Source: Ricinus communis
Taxonomy: Eukaryota; Streptophyta; Magnoliopsida; Malpighiales; Euphorbiaceae
Length of the DNA: 64,000 nucleotides
Direction of reading: 5' to 3'
Assembly (NCBI RefSeq): GCF_019578655.1
Contig: NC_063264.1
Coordinates: forward strand, 15,674,429-15,738,428
Position numbers and translations under genes: made by a program. Below, piece by piece: positions 22,758 through 34,120 of this stretch. The notes beneath the pieces are model-generated. The model did no database searches and was not told where the DNA came from. It worked only from the letters and a program-made list of their open reading frames with translations. Each line of letters starts with the position of its first letter. Position 1 is the first letter of the stretch.

Positions 22758-24586
22758 ATATTTATTTTATCATTATTCTATCATGTAAATTTAATCACTG
22801 TTTATCGATTCACTGCTTTGAGGATCAAATTTATCACTATTTTACTGATTTATTATAGTGAAACAAATCAAAACTTTTGTTTCAACGGTTAGGTCCAAGT
22901 AAGGTGGCATGAGTTGAGGATTGCGAATTAGCTTTTTACTTTAGTGAAAAATTTTCTAGTTTTGACAAAATTCTAAAAGAAACAAGTAAAGAAAAGAACT
23001 TTGAGGAAACGTTGACATATTTCTGGGTGCTTTCACATTATGAATAACTATTGATAAATAAAATTATCCAGAAAATATATAATCGCTTTTGGTAAGACGG
23101 AAGAATTGAATTCTGTCGTTCAATCTGATTCAAAATATCATGAATTTTGCGAAAAGATGGGAAGCATCCAGAGAATTTCCTTTTCGTATCATATCATAGA
23201 GAGTGCATGGGTTTGTCAAAATTCCTTTCTTCAAATATTGGTTAATTGGTGGCAGAAAATGCAATTGCCGATATTCTGTAAAGTTTATTTCCTTATGCCA
23301 TGGTGTTCAATTTCAATGAGTATCATGTTGCCATAGTTCTATTTTCGACTTAAAAGAATTAAATTAAGTTTCTCCCATCCGAAAATCTTATCCTAAAATT
23401 AAGTGAGGGTGGCTATTGCTGTTTTATTTAAAACAAAGTAGCATCATTATATATTATATTATTAAATTTTATTTATTAAGATTTATATCTTAAAGTAACT
23501 GGCAATCGATAAAATTCTTCTATAATTTTATTTTTGCTACATTATTGTAATTAAAAATTTCATAATTGTAAGATGTTATTATTTTATAAAAGATAACTAT
23601 TTTTTATATTTTTTTATAAATTAAAATATTCTTTTACAGATCATTTACTTGCGAAAAAATATGAAATTATGAAAATATAGTTACTTTTGCAGAAATTTGA
23701 TAAAGTTTACAAAAAAATACAATTTTCATAATTACGAAACTTATTATTATTTTTACAAAAAATTACAATCATCTTCATACTTCTTTATAAAGCAAAATAA
23801 CTTTTCATAAATCATATTAATGAAAAATGTATGAGATTTTAAGAATATAATTACTTTAGTGAAAATTAATAATTTATAAAGAAATTAGTAAATTTACGAA
23901 AATAACACAATTTTCACAATTACAAAATCTATTGTTATTTTTTGAAAATTGTGATCTTTCTCTTAGTATTTTGTAATCTATAGCAAATATTTTTAAATTT
24001 TAAATGTGTATGTATTTTGAATACTTTTTTGTGTTAATTTTATTTTTTTAATTATATAAAATTAATTATTTTGGTAAATTACTATTGGTAGTGTAAATAA
24101 AGTATAAAGTAACCATAGAAAGCCCTATAAGTAAATAAATAAAATCTTCTAATTATCAACGAATAAAAAAAAAAAAGATACTAACGAAAGCATTACCAAA
24201 AAGAAATTTTTTAAAGAAAACAACATCTAAAAACTGTAGTTCAAACCCTAAAATTCTATAGCGTCTATATTAGATACATGTACATAAAAAAAATACTTCA
24301 AAAAAATTATGATTGAAGATAAAATATCACTCTCTTTTGTAAGATGATGGAAAATTATTAGAACATTATTTTATATGGATTTTCAGAGTATTTAAAACTT
24401 ATAATAGATAAATATGTGAATTCAACATTATTTTTTTCAAATAATTAGGCTCCACTTAATAAGGGAAGAAAAGAAAAAGGAAAAAGTATGAGAAACACAT
24501 GGGTGGCTGGTTTGTATAGGGATGATGCAAGTGGTGCATGTACCCGTTCCACATTGAAAAAAAAAAAGAAAAAAAAATGGCGGCAA
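22758..24586. other. AT-rich 5' intergenic region upstream of the CLE gene
   Basis: No gene is supported. The longest frame (23106-23336) has no recognisable features. It contains a degenerate tandem repeat at about 23555-23960 and poly-A/T tracts. A poly-A run (24557-24577) sits just upstream of the TATA box. Confidence 0.6.
23555..23960. repeat. Degenerate ~180-bp AT-rich tandem repeat
   Basis: About two and a bit units, each beginning AATTTTCA(T/C)AATTA(C/G) and passing through words like ATGAAATTATGAAAATATAG or ATGAGATTTTAAGAATATAA, then AATTTACGAAAAT. Strongly diverged; delimitation is approximate. Confidence 0.5.
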
Positions 24587-24599
24587 TATATATATATAA
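24587..24599 (+). promoter_or_regulatory. TATA box of the CLE gene
   Basis: TATATATATATAA ending in AAG, about 95-107 bp before the CLE start codon, leaving a 5' leader of roughly 65-75 nt if transcription starts about 30 bp downstream. The sequence shows no specific response element I can defend. Confidence 0.65.
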
Positions 24600-24693
24600 G
24601 TTCCCTTAAGGTCTATTAACGTGCACATTCACTTGAGAACTAGCAATTGTAAGAGAAGGTGTATTAATTAGTGTTCAACTAAAGAAGTTGGCA

Positions 24694-24921
24694 ATGGCAA
24701 ATAATAATGTCAAGTTCTTGTTGTGCCTTGTCCTTGTCATGGTTTCAATTTCCAAGTCCGAAACTCATCCAATCAGCCACCATGAAAAGACTGCTAATCG
24801 TTCATTAATAGAAAGTACAAAAGAGGTGTTGAAAGAAAGCTTAAGGAGGCAAGAACTGATTGGAGGGTTTAATCAGTCTAAGAGACTCAGTCCTGGCGGC
24901 CCAGATCCGCACCATCACTAG
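24694..24921 (+). CDS. CLE-family secreted signalling peptide precursor (CLE1-7 type)
   Basis: An intronless 75-residue prepropeptide. The ATG at 24694 is the first ATG after the TATA box. Residues 1 to about 24 form a signal peptide with hydrophobic core FLLCLVLVMVSI, so the product enters the secretory path. Residues 25-62 are a hydrophilic, variable pro-region. The last twelve residues, RLSPGGPDPHHH (64-75), are the CLE motif and end exactly at the stop; the preceding Lys63 is a plausible processing context. In this family the dodecapeptide is cut out, modified on the conserved prolines and sensed by CLAVATA1-type leucine-rich-repeat receptor kinases. The motif is closest to Arabidopsis CLE1-CLE7 and to nodulation or mycorrhiza autoregulation CLEs, many of which respond to nitrogen or phosphate. 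Position 10 is His, where those peptides mostly have Arg or Gln. Orthology and function here are inferred. Confidence 0.93.
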   Translation: MANNNVKFLLCLVLVMVSISKSETHPISHHEKTANRSLIESTKEVLKESLRRQELIGGFNQSKRLSPGGPDPHHH

Positions 24922-26087
24922 TCTTTCTTTCTTTCCCAACACACCTTCTTTATCTTCTTCTTCTTCTGCTATTTGAGGTTATTAGGGATGCCAGTATAAT
25001 TCATTGTCCAGAGTACTTAGTTACATGCACTAGTTGCATTTTGTAAGGAAATGAAGGTGCCATTGTCAGGTCAACAAGTTTTTTCTTTTTTCTGAAAATT
25101 CAAGTGATCAAGAAGTTAGGATTGCCATTGATGCAAGAAAAAGGAAAAGCAAAGTGTTGCTGCTTCTATTTTGGCCTCTATGTATGCATTTTGGATCAAT
25201 GGACTGTGATTGATGAGATAGTTTTTGTTTGTTCTGCTAAGTGCTGCTTTAATATTTTAATAGTAGTATATTTTCCTTACAATCATATGGAACATATATA
25301 AAAGTGGTAGTGCTTTATTATAAAAGAATAGTTGTATATACAACAGAAAAGAAAATGTTGAATTCGCACTAAAAGGGCTTAATAAGCTAGCTTATCCATA
25401 TAAATTTTATATACATATATTTAATTTTATCCAAAGCAAAACCCATCTTTTGTTTGGCTTGTTTTTGTTCTATGTTTGTGTTTTTTTTTTTCTCAGTATT
25501 TCGTAGTCAATCATTTGTTTATACAATTAATTTTAAGCAAACCCATAACTTTGGTGCTCCATTATGGCTAAAAATAATGTTGGGAATATGGTAGTTTTAT
25601 GCATTTTCTCTTTTCTAAACATTTAATAGATATAATGTTAGAATAGACTGCTATACATGTCAAAGATTTGCAACATTGGTAATGGCAAAACAGCATTAAG
25701 CTTGTTATAGAATGTAAAAAAAATTTCATTAAAAACTTCTTGTAGCTATTTTCGATCTATGGCACTCTATGATTAAATGAGTAATAAGTATAGGATAATC
25801 ATAAAATTTAAAATACGTGTCACGTTTTTGTTATTAAATATATGTGACACGTCTAGATTTACTTATTACTCACGTTTTTTAGGCAATATTCAACAAGAGA
25901 TTTCTTTTGGCTTTTTCCTATGTATCATATTCAACTATTGTTTTTGCACATAAATTTTTTAAATTAAATATCTAAGATCCAACAATATATTTAACTAAAT
26001 TGCATGTCTAGACTATATAATCCTTAAAAATATTATGATAAATTAATTATTTGTTGACAAATTCTATTCAGATATTGAGAAAGAAAT
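24922..26087. other. 3' flank of the CLE gene and intergenic DNA
   Basis: The first few hundred bases are probably the CLE 3' UTR; no strong poly(A) signal stands out. The stretch contains the fold-back repeat at 25778-25872 and no supported gene. Confidence 0.6.
25778..25872. repeat. 95-bp fold-back (inverted repeat) element
   Basis: Outer arms TGAGTAATAAGTA (25778-25790) and TACTTATTACTCA (25860-25872) are perfect inverses. Inner arms ACGTGTCAC (25815-25823) and GTGACACGT (25844-25852) are also perfect inverses. The two stems share a centre, giving a cruciform-prone or small MITE-like structure. No target duplication is evident. Confidence 0.8.
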
Positions 26088-26092
26088 GTACA

Positions 26093-26684
26093 TGTTTGGC
26101 CTATAATTACTTTATCTAATTAATTAATTAATTAATTAATAATTAAAGCGAACGGTTAAATAATGGTTATGTTCAAATAATCACCACTTTTGCACTTTAA
26201 CTCTTCAAGTAATTGAGATAAAGGCGCTCTATATTTACAAAACACAAAAATATATTTTCAAGTAAAATAGAATTTGGAAATCCCTATAAAAAGTAGAAGC
26301 ATACATCAAGAGCTAGATCCCAGAATCAACAATCAAAAATAAAAACTATATTTAAATACTAAAGCATAAATTATATGCAAATATTTAGTTTCCAGCAAAC
26401 TATTTGTTTCATTTATTTCTTTACAATTGTTTTCAAACACTTAATTGTTTATGTAAATTTCTATTTCCAGCACTTTAAATATAAGGCTTTTAGCTTACTT
26501 ATGTAAAATAATTTACTGCTATTCAATTATAATGCTTATGATGTTTTTTTCAGAATCTAAACAAATTGTCAAGAGAGCTTGAAAATTCACATAAATCTTA
26601 TTAAAAAGTCAATTTCAAAATGCATTAATTACAACGACTTATGTACCTATACACGTGGCATACTCAGCAAAATTTTACCAAACA
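26093..26684 (+). repeat. 5' LTR of T1
   Basis: About 592 bp, starting TGTTTGGCC and ending TTACCAAACA, a short inverted repeat. It contains a TAAT/TTAA repeat run (about 26117-26146). It matches 39358-39986 through words such as CAAGTAATTGA, ACTAAAGCATAAATTAT and AAAAGTCAATTT. Confidence 0.65.
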
Positions 26685-26706
26685 CATTTTTGGCACGCCC
26701 AGTCGG

Positions 26707-27738
26707 ATGCATCCTAAAGAACGCCATCAACATCCGAAAATTTTTTTTTTTTTGAAAATTATATTACCAGATCTCAAGACTTGAAATTTGTGCCTGTAGT
26801 AGCAGAGCATAATCTGAATGTTCCTTATGAATAGAGTTTTACTCCATACTACAATCCATATTATTATATATATGTAGAATGGTATCTTATTTCTCATAAA
26901 AAGAATCAATATCATGAAGCCCTCTACACAGTAATAAGACTTATTGTGCAAGGACAGAATAAGTTTTTATCTTCAGTGAATATTTATGATACTAAGACTC
27001 CTTCATTAGCTGATGATTTCAGGATTCAAGCAGAATTGACATGCAAATATATGGAGGATATTATGAAAAGCCAAAAGGAAGCAACTGAAACACTATGAAA
27101 AAGAATTAGTTCAATAATGATTAATATTGTAGAGGAAGTTACTTCAAGTTTGGCTCTTAAAATTCTCAGGCAAAGGGCTAGGATATTTTGTCAATGCCTT
27201 TAAGGCACACTGATATGGAAGAGCCTAGGAACATTCATCCATAAGTTATTAGAGTGAAATGACCATCAAATGCCTCAAACTTCTCAAATATATGAAGAGA
27301 AAAGTTATCTTCCACCACAAAAAGAAGGAAGAAAACAACAATCATACGAAGGCACCATATGGTCACTTTAGTGGTAGAGCTATGTTGCTATATCAAGCTT
27401 TTAATATTAAGAAAATCAAGAGGGCATTCATCAAAAGTCCCTCCAAATGTTCCTAAAAGTGCTCGTAAAGACAAAGGCAAGCAACATCACCAGGACAAAA
27501 TTAAGGAGAAACCAATCATTTTCCAAGAAACGTATTAAGACACGACTGCCTCAATAGCAGGCCACTTCCAATTGCCACCCTTGATAGAAAAAGAAAAAAA
27601 AACAGAACTTTAGATGGAAAACACTCATGCAAATTGTGGATCCCTAAGAAATACTTGGTTAAAGAAGATAAATCTTTAGAAATTCATAATGAAAAATCTT
27701 TCATGCTCATGTATGTAGGAATCCAACTCCTTAGTTAC
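26707..27738 (+). other. Internal remnant of T1 (left part)
   Basis: No domain can be assigned. Short frames such as 27259-27456 carry Lys/His-rich sequence without recognisable motifs. It ends at the GTTAC target duplication of copia C2 (27734-27738). Confidence 0.45.
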
Positions 27739-27912
27739 TGAAGAAATCGTAAATGGCTTGCCCTTCATTGATATATTTTTGTCATATATATAATACAGAA
27801 AGAATAGAAAATAGGAAACTAGAAATGAGGAAACTAAAGCTGTAATTCTAATCTAAGTCCTAAACTCACGCTTAACCATATCAAAAGAATATATCTCAAT
27901 AATATCTCAATA
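27739..27912 (-). repeat. 3' LTR of copia C2
   Basis: 174 bp, next to the polypurine tract (element sense CTTGAGGGGAGA, about 27913-27924). About six substitutions against the 5' LTR and no indel. Confidence 0.9.
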
Positions 27913-27919
27913 TCTCCCC

Positions 27920-28190
27920 TCAAGGTGGACCATGAGGATCATAAATGCCCAACTTGGAAAGCAAAAACTGAAATTTTCGTGTCCCCAAAGGATTGGTAAA
28001 AATATCGGCAAGCTGAATCATGGTAGGAATATATGAAGAAAGAATAGTTCCATCCTGGATTGCATCACGAACAAAGTGACAGTCAGCTTCAATGTGCTTT
28101 GTCTGTTCATGGAAGACATGATTCTGTGCAATATGTAAAGCCAATTGGCTATCACAATAAAGAGCAATAACATTAGTATGTTGAATCCCC
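27920..28190 (-). pseudogene. Copia C2 RNase H end (downstream of B1)
   Basis: Element sense [20 protein letters not shown] (about 28190-28130), then [19 protein letters not shown] and [10 protein letters not shown], and [11 protein letters not shown] at the end. This is the C-terminal RNase H segment typical of plant copia pol. The upstream side is cut by the B1 LTR with loss of roughly 20-25 residues. Confidence 0.85.
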
Positions 28191-29470
28191 AAGCTAAGGA
28201 GATGCAGGAGTAATTGATAAATGAAATAATCAAGACAAGAAGACAAACCCAAAGGGAATCTAAACTAGTTGGCAACCGAACAAAAGATAAAGGATCGGTG
28301 AGTCTAATTATGCTACCCGTGGATGAATTCTTAACCGAATTCGGTTTCTCTCTCGAGATAACCGAATTCCTAAACCTACTAACCTAAAGTTGGAATCTCT
28401 TCCTAACGATTGATTCTTAAATTAGCATTAAGCTTTAATCCGCCTCTATTAAGCTTTATTAATTCTTAATCCGGTTAGTTAACTATCCTTATCTCTAAGC
28501 GATTATTAACCAGATCTTGCTATTCAACATTCCAATTGCCAAACGGATTTCTCAATCTCATAAAGCAATCTAAACATCACAATTCACAACGTCTCATGAA
28601 TAGTGCATTATCGTATTAATACTGAAAACAAGAAGAATACAAAATTAACCCAAACAATCCAACAATATAATATCAAGCCAACATAGTAAAGAAATCCCAA
28701 TGGATTAAATCAGTCTAGCTAAACATATTTATGTTTAAAACAATCTAGGAAATCAATTACAATGAAAGAATAATGAAAATAAAACATGTACACCCTTTTC
28801 TCTCGAATTGGATGAATGTGACTCCAAATCCGAATCTACACTTTGATTAATCTCCCAAACTGCCTCTTGAATTGCTTCCACTACGGTTTTGCACTCGGAA
28901 CCTTGTGATTCCGGGATTCTTACTCCCCGCAACTCTCTCTCGCACTCAATACTGTGCAGAAACCGAACCAGCTGCCAAGGCTCTATGTCACTCTTTTTCC
29001 CTCTTTTCTAAGAAAAATTCATTTTTCTTATATATTTAACTCAGCACGGCCGTGTTCAAGGCCGTGCTAAAGTCCAGGCCGTGCTGAAACTGTGGATCTA
29101 ACCAAGTAGGGTTTCACCACGGCCGTGTTGCTCCCCGTGTTGGCCACCACGGGCCGTGCTAAAGGCCGTGGTGGCTATGGAAACCGTGCCCAAAGTGCAA
29201 AATTCAAGAATCAAAGCCAATGGTTGAGCACGGCCAGAGTCCAGGCCGTGCTCAATGTATGCATTGTGGGCTCTTGTCCGATATTGATGAATTCTCGTCC
29301 GTTTCCGCACGTATTGGTCTATAATTGCTTAAACACCGATGATGGTCCTATAAATGTTCCTGAAATGCAAAAGAACACAAAACACGGGTGATCTAGGAAT
29401 AAAAGCACAATAATTGCTAAGAACATACGCAATAATATGCAAGCAAATATGTGTAAAACTATGCTCATCA
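28190..29470 (-). repeat. 3' LTR of B1 (U5 end deleted)
   Basis: In element sense it starts TGATGAGCATAG at 29470. U3 has a palindrome array (29041-29265) followed by the TATA box AAATATATAAG (29037-29027). From about 28710 leftward it matches the family A LTR, and it breaks off into copia sequence at 28190. Confidence 0.8.
29027..29265 (-). promoter_or_regulatory. U3 palindrome array and TATA box of B1
   Basis: Element sense: multiple CACGGCC and GGCCGTG half sites and full CACGGCCGTG palindromes (for example 29045-29054 and 29119-29128), spaced at roughly 10-40 bp, ending a few bases before AAATATATAAG. The arrangement matches the family A U3 and the M2 internal promoter although the surrounding sequence differs. 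The 5' LTR copy (33725-33905) has lost several of these units. Function is inferred. Confidence 0.55.
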
Positions 29471-29509
29471 AATTACCCCACACTTAAGCTATTGCTTGTC
29501 CTCAAGCAA
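29471..29509 (-). other. Polypurine tract and conserved hairpin of B1
   Basis: Element sense AAGTGTGGGGTAATT directly abuts the LTR. It is preceded by the hairpin TTGCTTGAGGACAAGCAA (29509-29492). The same hairpin and tract sit at 49317-49350 in P1. This word pair is common before the 3' LTR of Athila-like elements. Confidence 0.75.
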
Positions 29510-31221
29510 TTAACAACTCACCCCATAAAACTACAGTTAGCAATTCCTTACAGTTTATGCCCCTAGTCCACAACAGATAGTATTCAACACATCTCAAAGG
29601 ATACTCAATCATAAATCAAATTGCAAATCATTTACACAGAATGGAAATAATATTAATGCATGAGTAACTTAAATGACAACTCAACACAAACATCATGAAC
29701 TAATGCCTCACAGGGATCACTCAAGTCGCTCAAAGTGTATATTAGGTAAATAACAAATCCCTCAAAGCAAATGCACAAAACCCGCTCACCTTAAGCTTGC
29801 TCATAAATCATATCTTCGTTACTGTGAATAAGTAAATACCAAAATCAAAGGGTCTTTACCAAGGTTGTAATGGGGCTAAGGTAAAGGTACGGAGATTTGG
29901 ACAGAAGTGTGAAAGTCTTTGGAATTGCATGCGATAAATAATAGTATATGCTCAAAGGATTAAATGCCTAAGATCACAAAAAGAATCATTCACTAAAATC
30001 CCTACTTCATAGAATAACGCTCGCAAATGCTCTAAATCCAATAAAAAGATAAATAATTAAAGAGATTTATTTATTATATATTCTTTTTTTTTCTCATAAT
30101 GAACTGGCAGCTTTTTAGCGACCGCTGCATACAACTTGAATAAACATAAAGAATAACAAATACAAAGTGGATTAAAAGAAGCATTTAAAATATCAAAAAG
30201 ATTTAGTGAATTTACCAACATAGCAACTAGCTTTTAATCCCACATAAAGTTGAATAAATCACAGAAAGAAATTCCAGCATAAGGGTAAAGGAAAGATAAA
30301 TGTAAAGAATGGTATAATTGAAGTGTATAGGTGTAGATTATGAAGAAAAGGTTAAGGCTCAAAAACTGGCTAACTAATGGAAACATAAGGTGATAGGCTT
30401 TTGGTCAATATGGTGAATCCTAAATCGCCCAAATCATCTCATGGTATTTGCAATATTCATGTAACTTCAACACGCATTACAAAGCAAGTTCTAGAAGCAA
30501 AGTTAAGTACAATGCACACTCAAACAAGAAATATAAAGAGCATAAGTATAATGAATGCTCAACTGGCTCAAAATCTCACTTTCAGGTGTGGTATTAGGTG
30601 CATTTGGTTTGCAACATCATTAATTGAATCATTACTTAAGAAACACATGCATATGATATTATCAACGTTCTAAGTTAAAATTTGACAATTCGAAAAAATA
30701 ATTAAATAACATCGGTTTAACCCGGCAGGGATGATGTGTAAAACACTATAAATTGTTTTCTAAGGACAATGAACAACAAAGAAAAGTAACTACAATTCTA
30801 TAAATCAAGTCATCAATCAGCTCAAAAATAGCATACTCAAGTGCATAAAAACACAGTGTCCTAACATCCCCTAAAAATACACAACACCTAGCCATAGCAA
30901 TTTCAGATATATTAAAAATCCATATGAGAGATTAAGGTTTACCCATAAGCACCCCACACTTGAAGAACACACTGTCCTCAGTGTAAAATGTTATGGATAC
31001 CCCGCTTGGAATGCTCAACTAAGAGAACAAAGGCAATACAATCCAAGTGCATGACATGTATGAAAAATAAAGTAAATAAATGCAGAAAAATAAAAAGATC
31101 TAGGGGACTGCCCTGATCATCCTTCGAGGCTGATGTTGTGGAACTTCAGTGCCTCCTCAGTAGAATCTGAAAATAATAAAATAAAGAAATAAAATCAAAA
31201 CTGAAAATATGAAAACTAAAA
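29510..31221 (-). other. 3' non-coding internal region of B1
   Basis: About 1.7 kb with no coding frame. It corresponds in position to 7969-8868 in M2 and 47950-49316 in P1 and shares the ACAGTGTGTTCTTCAAGTG and TGGGG words (about 30950-30975). It appears to be an AT-rich spacer retained in a family without pol. Confidence 0.55.
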
Positions 31222-32511
31222 CTAATAAAATGTTTCAAAACAAAAGGTTAAAATATTAAAGATTAAAGATAAAAATTGGGGTGCCTCCTTAAAGCGCTTC
31301 TTTTTTATGTGATGAGTCTTCTTAGCTGGACTCATGGTGAAAGGCAAATGGGCGTGATCGACGACCATCCATCCTTCTTCTAAGCAAATGTCTTCAAATA
31401 TCCGCTTAGAGGGATAATCGTCAATTTCCTCTTCCCGACTATCAAGCAAGCTGCCAATATGATGGGCAAGACTCGCTCCTCGTATAATTGAACGTAGTCA
31501 TGATGCTCTAGGGGCTCTTCCAATTTGAAAGCTGGAGTTTCAACAATTGGAAGGATCGATGGTTGGGCAATCTCTTCAGGAGTGTCGATGGTTTTCTTCA
31601 GTCCTTGGCTTGGTTCACTTGCTAGGAGAAACTCGAGCTCCTCCAAGACTTCTTCATTGGATAACTCATGCTCATCTTCCATCATCGAAGGGACTTGTGG
31701 AAAATCTACCAACAATTCCTCTAACTGCAACTCAACATCATCAACTGTACATTCCAGTTGGTAGTCTTTCAGAGGGATTATGTTTGCCTCTTCCTTTTCT
31801 GGTTCCATCTCCATGTTCAAGAAATCATCCTGCACAGAAGCATTATCGTCAAACATAGTAAATAAACTAAAAAAATTCTCACCTGAACGCAAAGTGATGG
31901 CGCTCAAATGCTCATCGGATTCAGTAGCATTTAATGGAGTTCCCCCCCATTGTTCTGCCGCTAGTAACTGAAAGATCAAGCCTACTTGATGCTCTATGTT
32001 CTTAATTGAGGCTTGTTGACCTTTAAGTACCCTCTCTATTTGTTGGAATCTTTCTTCAATACTTGTTATGAACCTCATCATCAGCTCCTCTGACACTAAC
32101 TCTTCATCTTGAGTTGAAGGTGCAAGATTAAATTTCTTGATGTAGTTGCTGAATTCCTAGTGGTTCTTGGCCATCTAAGCTCCATCCAGAGGGTGAATGA
32201 GTGCTCCACTCTTGATTGTAGGTGCTTCCATACGAGTCATTTGGCCAACTTCCCGTATAATTCACCTGTTCACAGTTATAAGAACAATGAGCAACATCAC
32301 TATACAATGGACAATCATTACACACATGTAAACTACAACAAAATTCACAAAAGACTTGAGATGGAAGGATAGGAGAAGAGAGTTGATCGGTAGCCCTGCA
32401 AAACGATTCCACTCGAGCATCTAAAGATGCTCGGGCATCCCGATTTTTAACACTCTCTTGGTTCCTGATCCCATTTTCCAATGTGTCATACAAAGAGTTT
32501 GAATTTAGCAT
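31222..32511 (-). pseudogene. Gag-derived ORF-A of B1
   Basis: ATG at 32511 (MLNSNSLYDTLENG). The zinc-knuckle region is intact: CEFCCSLHVCNDCP (about 32366-32325; Cys-X2-Cys-X3-His-X4-Cys). Then NDSYGSTYNQEWSTHS, a frameshift near 32128, QQASIKNIEHQVGLIFQLL, ITLRSGENF, and the acidic linker to SGYLKTFA plus TAG at 31380. The alternative frame DSREEEIDDYPSKR...KKTHHIKKKRF runs to 31222. No capsid, protease or RT is present. Confidence 0.7.
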
Positions 32512-32677
32512 TGAACCTCCTTATCATTCACTATCTGAATCATAAACTTAAACTAAATAAATATGTACAAATAAAATAAAATAATTAAACAAATAAAAAT
32601 AAAAATCATAAAATAATAAGAAAGAAAAAAATGGCTAAATTAACAAATAGCAAATTTCACTCTAGTTTTCAAACATT

Positions 32678-32694
32678 CCCCAGCAACGGCGCCA
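32678..32694 (-). other. Primer-binding site, tRNA-Asp type (B1)
   Basis: Element sense TGGCGCCGTTGCTGGGG, one mismatch to plant tRNA-Asp complementarity, next to the LTR edge at 32701. Confidence 0.8.
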
Positions 32695-32700
32695 AAAACT

Positions 32701-34120
32701 TAATGACTGCTAATCGTGTTAGCTACAATCTAAGGCAGTGTACCTATCGATGCAGTCTAGCACTAATGGCGAGTATCAAGGTCGTATTCCTCGGGAAAGT
32801 GAAAGCCCAGAGTTACTCCTTTGTTCTTTGTTATATTAACCTAAAATGGATAATGAATAATTTCTAAACTAACTATTAACTATAAGCTAAGTTCCGAGGG
32901 AGATGCAGGAGTAATTGATAAATGAAATAATCAAGATAAGAAGACAAACCCAAAGGGAATCTAAACTAGTTGGCAACCGAACAAAAGATAAAGGATCAGT
33001 GAGTCTAATTATGCTACCCGTGGATTTAATTTAATCAATTCGGTTTCTCTCTCGAGATAACCGATTTCCTAAACCTACTAACCTAAAGTTGGAATCCCTT
33101 CCTAACGATTGATTCTTCAATTAGCATTAAGCTTTAATCCGACTCTATTAAGCTTTGTTAATTCTTAATCCGGCTAGTTAACTATCCTTATCTCTAAGCG
33201 ATTATTAACTAGTTCTTGCTATTCAACATTCCAATTGCCAAACGGATTTCTCAATCTCATAAAGCAATCTAAACATCACAATTCACAATGTCTCATGAAT
33301 AGTGCATTATCGTATTAATACTGAAAACAAGAAGAATACAAAATTAACCCAAACAATCCAACAATATAATATAAAGCCAACATAGTAAAGAAATCCTAGT
33401 GGATTAAATCAGTCTAGCTAAACATGTTCATGTTTAAAACAATCTAGGAAATCAATTACAATGAAAGAGTAATGAAAATAAAACATGTACACCCTTTTCT
33501 CTCGAATTGGATGAACAGCTCCAAATCTGAATCTACACTTTGATTAATCTCCTAAACTGCCTCTTGAATTGCTTCCACTACGGTTTTACACTCGGAACCT
33601 TGTGATTCTAGGATTCTTACTCCCATGAACTCTCTCTCGCACTCAATCATGCGAAACCGAACCGGTACCGGGCTCTATGTCACTCTTTTTCCCTCTTTTC
33701 TAAGAAAATTTATTTTTCTTATATATTTAACTCAAGACGAAGTCCGGCCGATCTCACCAAGTAGGGTTTCACCACGGTATTGCTCCCCGTGTTGGCCACC
33801 ACGGGCCTTCTTTGAAGGCCGTGGTGGCTACTAAACCGTGCCCAAAGTGCAAAATTCAAGAATCAAAGCTAATGGTTGAGCACGGCCGAGTCCGTGCCGT
33901 GCTCAATGTATGCATGCGGGCTCTTGTCCGATATTGATGAATTCTCGTCCGTTTCCGCACGTATTGATCTATAATTGCTTAAACACCGATGATGGTCCTA
34001 TAAATGTTCCTGAAATGCAAAAGAACACAAAACACGGGTGATCTGGGAATAAAAGCACAATAATTGCTAAGAACATACGCAATAATATGCAAGCAAATAT
34101 GTGTAAAACTATGCTCATCA
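32701..34120 (-). repeat. 5' LTR of B1
   Basis: About 1420 bp, element-sense start TGATGAGCATAG at 34120. Compared with its sister 3' LTR, the stretch 33640-33910 has lost many short pieces, mostly at CACGGCCGTG palindromes, while neighbouring DNA is well conserved. Confidence 0.8.

Noticed and set aside
23106..23336. 76-codon plus-strand frame upstream of the CLE gene
   Set aside because: No homology by eye, no TATA box at a sensible distance, in AT-rich decayed DNA.
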